Origin: Herbaspirillum sp. AP02
GTDB lineage: Bacteria; Pseudomonadota; Gammaproteobacteria; Burkholderiales; Burkholderiaceae_D
Assembly: GCF_015767275.1 (NCBI RefSeq)
Contig: NZ_JADWMY010000001.1
Span: 62,001 to 126,000 of the forward strand
DNA: 64,000 bases
Direction: 5' to 3'
Position 1 is the first letter of the stretch; the number at the start of each line of letters is the position of its first letter. Of this stretch, positions 35,217 through 47,145 are shown in pieces. The position numbers and the translations under genes were made by a program. The notes beneath the pieces are model-generated. The model worked only from the letters and a program-made list of their open reading frames with translations. It was not told the origin of the DNA and did not search any database.

Positions 35217-37640
35217 ATGTCCGGCATGTCTGTCATGGCGTATAGGGAATCTGCGGACTCCGCCGACGCTTCTTCCGACGCCAGCTCGGCGCCCCCCACC
35301 CACGCCTCCGGCTCCGGCCCGGGGCGGTCCGTATCTCCCTCTGAAGAAACCGCGCTGTCCTTGACCCTGGAAGAGCAGGGCCTGCTGCAGGCCCTGCTGG
35401 CCGGGCGCCTGAACCAGCCTTTCTGCCTGCTCGGTCCACGCTATGCCAGCCAGGTCAGCGGCGTGAGCGCCATCCGCTGCTTCCACCCTGGTGCGGAGGT
35501 GGTGCGCGTGCGCTGCCGGCATAGCGGCGCCCTGTTGGGGGAATTGCAGCAATATCCGATCGATGGCTTGCCCAGCGGCTTTTTCAGCGGTGTCGTCACC
35601 GGCCTGGACCAGCGTCGCCATCAGGTCCCCTACGTGCTGGAAGTGGATTGGCATATTCCCGACGGCAACCGCAGCGTGCAGACCACCGAAGACCCGTACG
35701 CCTTCGGTCTGCTGCTGGGCGAACTCGACTTGCACCTGCTGCAGGAAGGGCGTCATCGCCAACTGGCCGACTGTCTGGGTGCGCGGCCGATGGAAATCGA
35801 CGGCGTCCCCGGTACCCGCTTTGCGGTCTGGGCGCCCAATGCCGAGCGGGTCTCGGTGGTGGGTGACTTCAATCAGTGGGATGGTCGCCGCCACGTGATG
35901 CGCCTGCGTCATGAGTCCGGCGTCTGGGAACTGTTCATCCCCCGCATCGGCCCCGGCGACGTCTACAAATATGAAATCCTCGGGCGTGATGGCGTGCTGC
36001 TGCCGCTCAAGGCCGATCCGGTCGCCCGCGCCACCGAAGCGCCGCCGGCCACTGCCTCGGTCGTGGCCGATCCCCGGCCCTATGTCTGGCAAGACCAGCA
36101 GTGGATGGCCGAACGTGCCCAGCGCCAGTCGCGCTCGGCACCCATGTCCATCTACGAGGTCCATCCAGCCTCCTGGCGTCGCATCCCCGAGCAGGCGCAT
36201 CGCAATCTCACCTGGGACGAGCTGGCCGACGAACTGATCCCCTACGTGGTCGGCATGGGCTTTACCCATATCGAACTCATGCCGGTGATGGAACACCCCT
36301 TCGGCGGCTCCTGGGGCTACCAGCCGATCAGCATGTTCGCGCCCAGCGCCCGCTTCGGCAAACCGGAGCGCTTCGCCGCCTTCGTCGACCGTTGCCACCA
36401 GGCCGGCATCGGCGTCTTGCTGGACTGGGTGCCGGCGCATTTCCCCAGCGACCAGCATGGCCTGGCGCAGTTCGACGGCACCGCGCTGTATGAACACGCT
36501 GACCCCCGCGAAGGCTTCCACCAGGACTGGAACACCCTGATCTTCAACCTCGGCCGCAACGAGGTGCGCGGCTTCCTGATCGCCAGTGCCCTGGAGTGGC
36601 TGGAACACTTCCACGTCGATGGCCTGCGCGTGGATGCCGTGGCCTCCATGCTCTACCGCGACTACAGCCGCAAGTCCGGCGAGTGGGTGCCCAACGTCCA
36701 TGGCGGCCGCGAAAACCTGGAAGCCGTGGCCTTCCTGCGCGAACTCAATACCGTGGTGACGCAGCGTTGCCCGGGCGCGCTGATGATCGCCGAGGAATCC
36801 ACCTCCTGGCCTGGCGTGACCGCCGAGGTCAAGGACGAGACCGACCATCACGGCCTGGGCTTCCACTACAAGTGGAACATGGGCTGGATGAACGATACCC
36901 TGCGCTACATGCAGCATGACCCGCTGTTCCGGCGCTATCACCACCACGACATGACCTTCGGTCTGCTCTACGGCTTCTCGGAAAACTTCATCCTGCCGAT
37001 CTCGCATGACGAAGTGGTACACGGCAAGCGCGCCTTGCTCAACAAGATGCCGGGCGACCAATGGCGCCGCTTCGCCAACGTGCGCGCCTACTATGGTTTC
37101 ATGTGGACGCACCCGGGCAAGAAGCTGCTCTTCATGGGCAGCGAATTCGGCCAGCCCGATGAATTCGATCATGACAAGTCGCCTTACTGGCACCTGCTGG
37201 ACGAGCATGACGGCCACCCGGCCGGCCATCGCCAATTGCGCCAGCTGGTCAGCGACCTGAACCATCTCTATCGCAGCGAACCGGCATTGCACCAGCGCGA
37301 TTGCCGTGCCGACGGCTTCTCCTGGGCAGTCGGCGACGACAGCGTCAACAGCGTGCTGGCCTATTTCCGCTATGCCGACGAGGGGCCGCCGGTGCTCATC
37401 GTGGTCAATCTGACCCCGGTGCCGCGCACCCACTACCGCCTCGGCGTGCCACCCATCGCACCGGGCCAGCCCGGTGTCTGGCGCGAAGTGCTCAACACCG
37501 ATGCCGCCGTCTATGGCGGCAGCAACAGCGGCAACCTGGGCCGGGTCGAGGTGCAGGAGATGGGCTGGCATGGCCACCCCAACTCCATCGAACTGAACCT
37601 GCCGCCGCTGTCCACCCTGATCCTGCGTAGAGAGTCCTGA
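35217..37640 (+). CDS. glgB: 1,4-alpha-glucan branching enzyme
   Basis: 807 residues, GH13 enzyme forming alpha-1,6 branches. After a Ser/Ala-rich start come the N-terminal beta domain (about 60-160), a CBM48-like module ([22 protein letters not shown]) and the GH13 barrel. Catalytic Asp is in [18 protein letters not shown], Glu in [14 protein letters not shown], and the transition-state Asp in [23 protein letters not shown] 35217 follows CAGGAGTGTGC. Separated from glgA by 155 bases with no terminator; glgX starts two bases after its stop. Confidence 0.95.
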   Translation: MSGMSVMAYRESADSADASSDASSAPPTHASGSGPGRSVSPSEETALSLTLEEQGLLQALLAGRLNQPFCLLGPRYASQVSGVSAIRCFHPGAEVVRVRCRHSGALLGELQQYPIDGLPSGFFSGVVTGLDQRRHQVPYVLEVDWHIPDGNRSVQTTEDPYAFGLLLGELDLHLLQEGRHRQLADCLGARPMEIDGVPGTRFAVWAPNAERVSVVGDFNQWDGRRHVMRLRHESGVWELFIPRIGPGDVYKYEILGRDGVLLPLKADPVARATEAPPATASVVADPRPYVWQDQQWMAERAQRQSRSAPMSIYEVHPASWRRIPEQAHRNLTWDELADELIPYVVGMGFTHIELMPVMEHPFGGSWGYQPISMFAPSARFGKPERFAAFVDRCHQAGIGVLLDWVPAHFPSDQHGLAQFDGTALYEHADPREGFHQDWNTLIFNLGRNEVRGFLIASALEWLEHFHVDGLRVDAVASMLYRDYSRKSGEWVPNVHGGRENLEAVAFLRELNTVVTQRCPGALMIAEESTSWPGVTAEVKDETDHHGLGFHYKWNMGWMNDTLRYMQHDPLFRRYHHHDMTFGLLYGFSENFILPISHDEVVHGKRALLNKMPGDQWRRFANVRAYYGFMWTHPGKKLLFMGSEFGQPDEFDHDKSPYWHLLDEHDGHPAGHRQLRQLVSDLNHLYRSEPALHQRDCRADGFSWAVGDDSVNSVLAYFRYADEGPPVLIVVNLTPVPRTHYRLGVPPIAPGQPGVWREVLNTDAAVYGGSNSGNLGRVEVQEMGWHGHPNSIELNLPPLSTLILRRES

Positions 37641-37641
37641 A

Positions 37642-39899
<2,258 letters not shown>

Positions 39900-39903
<4 letters not shown>

Positions 39904-41804
39904 CGGCCCGCTTTTCGCTGCCGCTGCCTTTTGGCGCCCAGGTCACGGCACCTGGCCAGGTGCGTTTTCGCATCTGGGCACCCGGCGCCGATGCGGCTGC
40001 GGTGGAGATCACCGGACGCGGCCGCCTGCCGATGTCACCCGATTCCGCAGCGCCGGGTTGGTACCTGCTGGACACCGCCTGCGAACCCGGCACCCTCTAT
40101 CGCTACGTCCTGCATTCAAAGGTGGAGGGCGAAGTCACCGTCCCCGATCCGGCCTCGCGCGGGCAGGCCGGGGATGTCTTCGATCCCAGCGTGGTGGTGG
40201 ATGCCCATGCCTACCAGTGGCAATACCCGCACTGGCAAGGCCGACCCTGGGAAGAAACGGTGCTCTACGAGCTCCACCCCGGCGCCATGGGCGGCTTTGC
40301 CGGCATCCAGCAGCGCCTGGTGGAACTGGCCGAGCTGGGCATCACCGCCATCGAGCTCATGCCGGTGGCCGAATTCCCCGGCGCCCACAACTGGGGGTAT
40401 GACGGCGTGCTGCCCTTCGCCCCGGACGCCAGCTATGGCACGCCCGAACAACTCAAGGCCCTGATCGATACCGCGCATGGCCTGGGGATGATGGTGTTCC
40501 TGGATGTGGTGTACAACCACTTCGGCCCGGCCGGCAACTACCTCAACAGCTATGCGCCGGAATTCTTCCGGCACGACAGCAACACCCTGTGGGGCGCGAC
40601 CATCGACTTCCGCCGCCCCGAGGTGGCCGATTTCTTCACTCTCAATGCCCTCTACTGGCTGCAGGAATACCGCTTCGACGGCCTGCGCCTGGATGCCGTG
40701 CATGCCATCTGCGAGCCGGACTGGCTGGTCAGCCTGGGTCACCGTATCCGCCAGGAGATCGGCACCGAACGTCATGTCCACCTGGTGCTGGAACACGACG
40801 GTAATGCCGCCCATCTGCTGGGCTATGGTGGCCAGGGCGAACAGGTCGCCGATCCCGATCAGGGCGAAGTGCGGCCGCGCACCAGCCATGTCTACGATGC
40901 ACAATGGAACGACGACGCACACCATGTCCTGCATGTGCTGTTGACCGGCGAAGACGGCGGCTACTACAGCGCCTACGCCGAACAGCCGGCCGAGAAACTG
41001 GCGCGCTGCCTGCAGCAGGGCTTCGTCTACCAGGGCGAGGTCTCACCGTACTCCGGTGAGCCCCGCGGCGAACCCAGCGCCGAGCTCCCGCCTACGGCCT
41101 TCGTCAACTTCCTGCAGAACCACGACCAGATCGGCAACCGCGCCTTCGGTGAACGGCTCACCGTACTGGCCCATCCGCTGGCCCTGCATGCCGCGCAGGC
41201 CCTGATCCTGCTGGCGCCGCAAGTGCCGATGCTGTTCATGGGCGAGGAATTCTGCGCCGTGCAGCCCTTCCTCTACTTCACCAGCCATCAGGACGAGGCC
41301 CTGGCCACGGCCGTGCGGGAAGGGCGGCGACGCGAGTTTTCCCGCTTCCCGCAGTTCGCCGATCCGCAATTGCTGGAACAGATTCCCGATCCCAACAGCT
41401 TCGCCAGCTTCGTCTCCTCCATTCCCGAGCCGGGTCCGGCACCGGGTTCGGCGGCATGCCTGCGCCGCGTGGCCGAGCTGCTGCATATCCGCAAGCTGCA
41501 TATCGCGCCCTACCTGCGCGGCGCGCGCGCGCTGGAGGCCCGTGCCATCGGTCCCAAGGCGGTGCAGGCGCGCTGGCGCCTGTCCGACGGCAGCGTGCTC
41601 AACATCACGGTCAACCTGGATGAGCAGCCGCTGCAGGAATCGCTGGAACAACTGGCCCATCCGGCCGGCGCCGATGTGCTCTTCGACAGTGGTGCCGTGC
41701 TGGAAACCCTGGCCGAGGGTAGCTTCCCGCCGCACGCCATCCTGGCCCTGCGCGAGCCGACCTCGGACACGATGTCGACCCAGCCGATCGGGAGACCGAC
41801 ATGA
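39900..41804 (+). CDS. treZ: Malto-oligosyltrehalose trehalohydrolase
   Basis: 634 residues, GH13 enzyme releasing trehalose from maltooligosyl-trehalose made by TreY. N-terminal beta domain (FRIWAPGADAAAVEI), then the barrel: AEFPGAHNWGYDGVLPFAP, catalytic Asp in DGLRLDAVHAICE, Glu in HLVLEHDGNAAHL and Asp in NFLQNHDQIGNRAFGE. The start ATG is in the overlap with the glgX stop; malQ overlaps its end the same way. Length agrees with the family (about 600). Confidence 0.95.
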
Positions 41805-44077
41805 GCAGCACTCTCCTGCGCGAAGCCGCGCCATCCCGAATGTCAGCCCCCGCGCCACGCCCGGCACCGGCCACCCAGGAAAGCGACCTCTATCGCCTGG
41901 CGCGCCAGGCCGGCATCGCCGTGCAATGGACCGACGCCTACGACCAGCCGCAGGTGGTGCAGGAAGACGCGCTGCGTGCCATCCTGGCGGCACTCGGATT
42001 GCCCTGCGCCACCCCCGACGACTGTCGCGACAGCCTGGCCGAACTGGATCGTCAGCAGGCGGTCGGCTACCTGCCGCCGCTGCTGACCGGGGTGCTGCAC
42101 CAGCCGGTGGCCCTGCCCATGTATTCGCGCCTGCACGGCCTGTCCTGCCGCGTGGAGCTGGAAAACGGCGCGCGCCTGATGCTGCTGATTTCATCCGACC
42201 TGAACCGCCCGCCGATGCTGCCCCCCATCGAGGTCCCCGGTTATCACCGCCTGCTGGTGGCCGGCCATATCCTGACGCTGGCCATCGCCCCGGCGCGCTG
42301 CTACACCATTGCCGATGCCCTGGCCGAGCGCGGCAGCGAGCGCGGCTGGGCACTGGCGGCCCAGGTCTATGGTCTGCGCAGCGAAAGCCTGAACCCGGCC
42401 CGCACGATCTACGGCGACGGCGGCATCGGGCATTTCGGCGCGCTCAAGGCGCTGGCACCGATGGCAGCCGAGTACGGCGCGGCAGCGCTGGCGATGTCGC
42501 CGCTGCACGCCATGTTTGCCGCCGACCCCGGTCGCAGCAGCCCCTATTCACCTTCCAGCCGGCTGTTCCTCAATCCCTTCCTGATCGACCCCGCCGGCAT
42601 CCTCGGCGAAGAGGCCCAGGCCCAGGTGCTGGCCGAGGGCGGCTCGGAAATGATCGCCGCCCATGAACGCCTGCAGCAGGCCAGCCTGATCGACTGGCAG
42701 CGCGCTGGTGCGCATCGCCTGACGTTGCTGCGCCGCCTGTACGCCTTGTTCCGTACCGAACAGGCGGGGCAGGGACAGCACGCACACCATCAGGCCGCCT
42801 TCAAGGCTTTCCAGAGTGCCGGGGGTGCGGCCCTGCATGCGCATGCCCTGTATGAGGCCTATAGCCACCACCTGGCCGTACAAGGCGTGGCCGGCAGTTG
42901 CGACTGGCGCCAATGGGGCCAGGCCGGCTTGCATCCGGAGACCCCCGAGATGCGCGCCTTCGCCGAGCAGCATGCCGGCGAGATCGACTTCCACCTGTTC
43001 CTGCAATGGCAGGCCGCGCATCAGCTGGGCCAGGCCCAGCAGGCCGCCCGCGATGCCGGCATGCCCATCGGCCTGATCGCCGACCTCGCTGTTGGTGCCG
43101 ACAATGGCGGCAGCCAGGCCTGGAGCCATCAGGCCGAGATCGCCGCCGGCCTGACCGTGGGCGCGCCGCCGGACCGCCTGGCGCCGCAAGGCCAGAACTG
43201 GGGGCTGGGCGCGTTCTCGCCACTGGCCCTGCGCCGTACCGGCTATCAAGGCTACCTGGCGATGTTGCGCGCTTCTTTCGCCCAGGGTGGTGGGGTGCGC
43301 ATCGATCACGTGCTGGGACTGAACCGCCTCTGGCTGGTACCGCAGGGGCTGGATGCCGATGCCGGCGCCTACGTCAGCTATCCGCAGCAGGACCTGCTGC
43401 GCCTGATCGCGCTGGAATCCTGGCGCCACCGCGCCGTGGTCATTGGCGAAGACCTGGGCACCGTGCCGCCCGGCTTCGACCAGGCATTGGACAAGGCCGG
43501 CGTCGCCGGCATCCGCGTGCTGTGGTTCCAGCGTGACAAGAAAGGCTTTCTGCCGCCGGCCGACTGGTCGGATCAGGCCATTGCCGTGACGACCACGCAC
43601 GACCTGCCCACCGTGGCCGGATGGTGGTCCGGCGCCGACCTCGCCTGGCGCGACCGCCTGGGCCATCTCGATGAAGGCGTGGCCGCTGCGCAGGATCAGC
43701 GCAGCCAGGACCGCCGCCAACTGTGGGACAGCCTGGTAGTGCAGGGACGGGCCAGCGGCCCCTTGCCTGAAGTGGCACAGGCGGTGGTCGAGGCGGTGTC
43801 GGAAGAGCAGCACCCCACCACGCTCGAAGACTGCGCCATCGCCGTGGACGCCGCGCTGGACATGGTGGCCTCCACCCCTGCGCCGCTGGCCGTGGTGCCG
43901 GTGGAAGACATTCTCGGCCTGGCCCAGCAGCCCAACCTGCCGGGTCTGACCGACCCCCACCCCAACTGGCGCCGCCGCCTGCCGGTCGATACGCCACAGC
44001 TGTTTGCCGCCTATGCCGCCCGGGCCAGGCTGGAACGCCTGCGCCGCGTGCGCGGCTGCGGCCCCAAGGAGACCTGA
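41801..44077 (+). CDS. malQ: 4-alpha-glucanotransferase
   Basis: 758 residues, GH77 amylomaltase that redistributes maltodextrins. Carries a roughly 200-residue N-terminal extension as in proteobacterial MalQ (E. coli, 694). Catalytic Asp is in GGVRIDHVLGLNRLW, Glu in VIGEDLGTVPPGF, Asp in TTTHDLPTVAGWW. Other marks are SPYSPSSRLFLNPF and VGAPPDRLAPQGQNWG. ATGA overlap with treZ; treY starts within its stop (TGATG). Likely shapes chain lengths for TreY and GlgX. Confidence 0.95.
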   Translation: MSSTLLREAAPSRMSAPAPRPAPATQESDLYRLARQAGIAVQWTDAYDQPQVVQEDALRAILAALGLPCATPDDCRDSLAELDRQQAVGYLPPLLTGVLHQPVALPMYSRLHGLSCRVELENGARLMLLISSDLNRPPMLPPIEVPGYHRLLVAGHILTLAIAPARCYTIADALAERGSERGWALAAQVYGLRSESLNPARTIYGDGGIGHFGALKALAPMAAEYGAAALAMSPLHAMFAADPGRSSPYSPSSRLFLNPFLIDPAGILGEEAQAQVLAEGGSEMIAAHERLQQASLIDWQRAGAHRLTLLRRLYALFRTEQAGQGQHAHHQAAFKAFQSAGGAALHAHALYEAYSHHLAVQGVAGSCDWRQWGQAGLHPETPEMRAFAEQHAGEIDFHLFLQWQAAHQLGQAQQAARDAGMPIGLIADLAVGADNGGSQAWSHQAEIAAGLTVGAPPDRLAPQGQNWGLGAFSPLALRRTGYQGYLAMLRASFAQGGGVRIDHVLGLNRLWLVPQGLDADAGAYVSYPQQDLLRLIALESWRHRAVVIGEDLGTVPPGFDQALDKAGVAGIRVLWFQRDKKGFLPPADWSDQAIAVTTTHDLPTVAGWWSGADLAWRDRLGHLDEGVAAAQDQRSQDRRQLWDSLVVQGRASGPLPEVAQAVVEAVSEEQHPTTLEDCAIAVDAALDMVASTPAPLAVVPVEDILGLAQQPNLPGLTDPHPNWRRRLPVDTPQLFAAYAARARLERLRRVRGCGPKET

Positions 44078-47040
44078 TGCCCGCCCTGACAGCACCCCAT
44101 CTGCACGGTAGCCGCAGTGGTATCCCACGCGCCACGGCACGTCTGCAACTGCACCGCGATTTTCGCTTCGAGCATGCCGCCGAGGTGGTGGATTATTACC
44201 AGCGCCTGGGCGTGAGCCATTACTACCTGTCGCCCATCCTGGTGGCCCGTCCCGGTTCCACCCATGGTTACGACGTGGTGGACGCCACCCGCATCAACCC
44301 CGAACTTGGCGGCGAGGAAGGCCTGCGCCAGCTGTGCCAACGGCTGCATGCACAGGAGATGGGCGTAATCGTCGACATCGTCCCCAACCACATGGCCGTT
44401 GGCCGGCACAATGCATGGTGGCAGGATGTGCTGCGCTGGGGCCGCCACAGCCGCCACGCCGACTGGTTCGACATCGAGTGGGACAGCGCCGACCCGGCCC
44501 TGGACGGCAAGCTCCTGCTGCCGTTCCTCGGCCAGCCCTATGCCGAGGCGCTGGAGGCCGGCGAGCTGGTGCTGCGCTTCGATACCGAACAGGGCGAGTT
44601 CTACGTGGCGCACCACGACAACGTCTTCCCCCTGGCCTTGCAGGACCATGCCGTGGTGCTGGAAACAGCCGGCAGCCCGCGCCTGGCGGAGCTCATCAGC
44701 GCCTTCCAGGCAATCGAGCCCGGTCACCCCGAGCAATATCGCCAGGCGGCCGATGCCTGCAGCCGGATGCGCAGTCTGGCCGCCGACCCCGATGCGCTGG
44801 CCGACATCGACGCCGCCCTGGCCGCCTTCTCCGCGCTCCAGCCGCATGGCCGCAGCGCCATGCACGAACTGCTGGAACGCCAGCATTACCGCCTGGCCTA
44901 CTGGCGCAATGCGGCTGACGAAATCAACTGGCGCCGCTTCTTCGAAGTCAGCGAGCTGGTCGGCATGCGGGTCGAACGCGATGACGTATTCGAGGCCATG
45001 CACGCCGACATCTTCCGCCTCTATGGCGAAGGCCTCATCGACGGCCTGCGCCTGGACCACATCGACGGCCTGACCGACCCGGCCGCCTATTGCCAGCGCC
45101 TGCGGGCGCGCCTGTGCAGCCTGCGAGCGGACCACCAACCCTATCTGATCGCCGAAAAAATCCTGGCCGGCGACGAGATGTTGCCGGCCGGCTGGACGCT
45201 CGATGGCACTACCGGCTATGAGTTCATGGACCAGTGCGCCGCTGTCTTGCATGACGGCGAAGGCGAACCGGTGCTGGACGAACTGTGGCGCGACATCATC
45301 GGCGAAGTCGCCCCGGTGGTGGATCATATGCAGGGGCATGCGGCGGGCGAGCTCAGCCATTTTCCGACCATCGTGCAGCAGGCGCGCCGCAGTTTTCTGG
45401 TCCGCAATTTCGCTGCAGAATTCAATGCGCTCACGAACTGCCTGCATCGGCTCGCCCGCAGTGCGACCCAGACCCGCGACCTGACACTGATGTCGATCCG
45501 GCGCTGCGTGGCCGAGTTGCTGGAGCATTTCCCGGTCTATCGCACCTACGCCAATGCCGAAGGCATGCCGGCGCTGGACCGTGAACTGCTGGCGCGCACC
45601 GCCCGCACGGCAGCCGCGACCCTGCACGCCGCCGATCATCCGACCCTGCATGTGGTGGAAGGCTGGCTGGGTGGCGACCTGCTGCTCAATACCAGCGACG
45701 CCCGCCGGCGCGCATTGCAGCTGCGCGCCATTGCCCGCTTCCAGCAACTGACGCCGCCGCTGACGGCCAAGTCCATGGAAGACACCGCCTTCTATCGCTA
45801 TGGCCGACTGCTGTCGCGCAATGAAGTAGGCGCCGAACCGGCGCACCTCTCGCTCTCCGTGGCGCACTTCCACCAACTCGCTGCGCGCCGCGCCGCGCAG
45901 ATGCCCCACAGCCTGCTGGCCACCGGTACGCACGACCACAAGCGCGGCGAGGACGCCCGCATGCGCCTGGCCGCGCTCTCCGAGATCGCCGAGGAATGGG
46001 CCACCGTGCTGCGCCACTGGCATCAACTCAATGCGCCCATCGTGGCGGCTACAGCCGGCCCGCAGGGCGGTATCGACGCCGTCGATGAAAGCATGCTCTA
46101 CCAGACCCTGGTGGGTGCCTGGCCCGATGGCATGCGTGCCGGCGACGATGACTTGAGTGCCCTGGGTCAACTGGCCGAACGCGTCATCGAATGGCAGCGC
46201 AAGGCCCTGCGCGAAGCCAAGCGGCGCAGCGACTGGGTGGCGCCCCAGCAGGACTATGAAGCCGCCTGCGAGCGCTTCACTCGCGCCTTGCTGTGCGACC
46301 CCGGACTGGACCCGCGTCATCATCCCTTCCTTACCGAACTGGAAGACTTCGTACGTCGGCTGGGGCCGCTGGGCGCCATCAACAGCCTGTCTCAGATCAT
46401 GCTCAAGCTGGCCAGCCCAGGGGTGCCGGACTTCTACCAGGGCAGCGAGCTCTGGGACCTGAGCATGGTCGACCCCGACAACCGCCGGCCGGTCGACTTC
46501 GCCCTGCGCGCACGTCGCCTGGATGAGGCGACCAGCCGCCCGGTCTCCTTGCGCGAATGGCAGAGCGGCGCCGCCAAGCAGCAGTTGATCCATGCGGTGC
46601 TGCAGTATCGGCGCCGGCATGCACCGCTCTTTGCCGAAGGTGGATACCTCCCCTTGAGCACGCATGGCAAGCTGGCGCGCCATGTCATCGCCTTCGCCAG
46701 ATTGTTGCCGGTGGAGCCGGGCGATGAAGCACAAGGCCTGCAGGCGGTGGTGGTCATCTGTACCCGCCTGGCGGGCCATCTGCTGTCCTTCGAAGGTCGT
46801 CGTGAAGAAGCATTGCCGTTGATCTCGGCCCAGGCCTGGGGCGATACTAGCGTGGCCCTCCCGCAGTCGCTGTCGCATGTGGCGGGGCAAGGCATGCGAC
46901 TCTGGCGCAGCGTGCTCACCAGCGGCCAGGGCCCGCTGGAGGAATGCGCCATGCCCGACGGCGAACGCGGTGGCAGCATCGCCGTGGCGGAGATTCTGGG
47001 GAGTTTGCCGGTGGAGATGCTGGAGTTGCATCTCGGTTGA
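44077..47040 (+). CDS. treY: Malto-oligosyltrehalose synthase
   Basis: 987 residues, GH13 enzyme turning the reducing end of maltodextrin into an alpha,alpha-1,1 bond. It starts ATARLQLHRDFRFEHAAEVV. Motifs are VDIVPNHMAVGRHNAWWQDV, catalytic Asp in DGLRLDHIDGLTDP, Glu in YLIAEKILAGDEMLP and Asp in TGTHDHKRGEDARMRL. At the long end of the family, with a C-terminal domain keeping PGVPDFYQGSELWDLSMVDP. The start overlaps the malQ stop by one base. It ends the glg/tre block; no T-rich terminator, only hairpins, follows. Confidence 0.95.
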   Translation: MPALTAPHLHGSRSGIPRATARLQLHRDFRFEHAAEVVDYYQRLGVSHYYLSPILVARPGSTHGYDVVDATRINPELGGEEGLRQLCQRLHAQEMGVIVDIVPNHMAVGRHNAWWQDVLRWGRHSRHADWFDIEWDSADPALDGKLLLPFLGQPYAEALEAGELVLRFDTEQGEFYVAHHDNVFPLALQDHAVVLETAGSPRLAELISAFQAIEPGHPEQYRQAADACSRMRSLAADPDALADIDAALAAFSALQPHGRSAMHELLERQHYRLAYWRNAADEINWRRFFEVSELVGMRVERDDVFEAMHADIFRLYGEGLIDGLRLDHIDGLTDPAAYCQRLRARLCSLRADHQPYLIAEKILAGDEMLPAGWTLDGTTGYEFMDQCAAVLHDGEGEPVLDELWRDIIGEVAPVVDHMQGHAAGELSHFPTIVQQARRSFLVRNFAAEFNALTNCLHRLARSATQTRDLTLMSIRRCVAELLEHFPVYRTYANAEGMPALDRELLARTARTAAATLHAADHPTLHVVEGWLGGDLLLNTSDARRRALQLRAIARFQQLTPPLTAKSMEDTAFYRYGRLLSRNEVGAEPAHLSLSVAHFHQLAARRAAQMPHSLLATGTHDHKRGEDARMRLAALSEIAEEWATVLRHWHQLNAPIVAATAGPQGGIDAVDESMLYQTLVGAWPDGMRAGDDDLSALGQLAERVIEWQRKALREAKRRSDWVAPQQDYEAACERFTRALLCDPGLDPRHHPFLTELEDFVRRLGPLGAINSLSQIMLKLASPGVPDFYQGSELWDLSMVDPDNRRPVDFALRARRLDEATSRPVSLREWQSGAAKQQLIHAVLQYRRRHAPLFAEGGYLPLSTHGKLARHVIAFARLLPVEPGDEAQGLQAVVVICTRLAGHLLSFEGRREEALPLISAQAWGDTSVALPQSLSHVAGQGMRLWRSVLTSGQGPLEECAMPDGERGGSIAVAEILGSLPVEMLELHLG

Positions 47041-47097
47041 GGGAAGCTGGTGGCACGCCCTGCCTGAAAGTACGCCAGGGTCAACCGCTTCGGGCGT

Positions 47098-47137
47098 GCC
47101 GCCATGCTAAGCGCCTTAGCCTCGCATGGCAGGCGGC
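47098..47137. terminator. Strong nested hairpin between treY and the RTX gene
   Basis: GCCGCCATGC (47098-47107) pairs with GCATGGCAGGCGGC (47124-47137) around an inner TAAG/CTTA stem. A second hairpin (GGCACGCCC/GGGCGTGCC) lies just before it. No T-run on either strand, so it may be a weak terminator or a 3'-end stabiliser for the convergent transcripts. Confidence 0.4.
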
Positions 47138-47145
47138 GCAGCGCA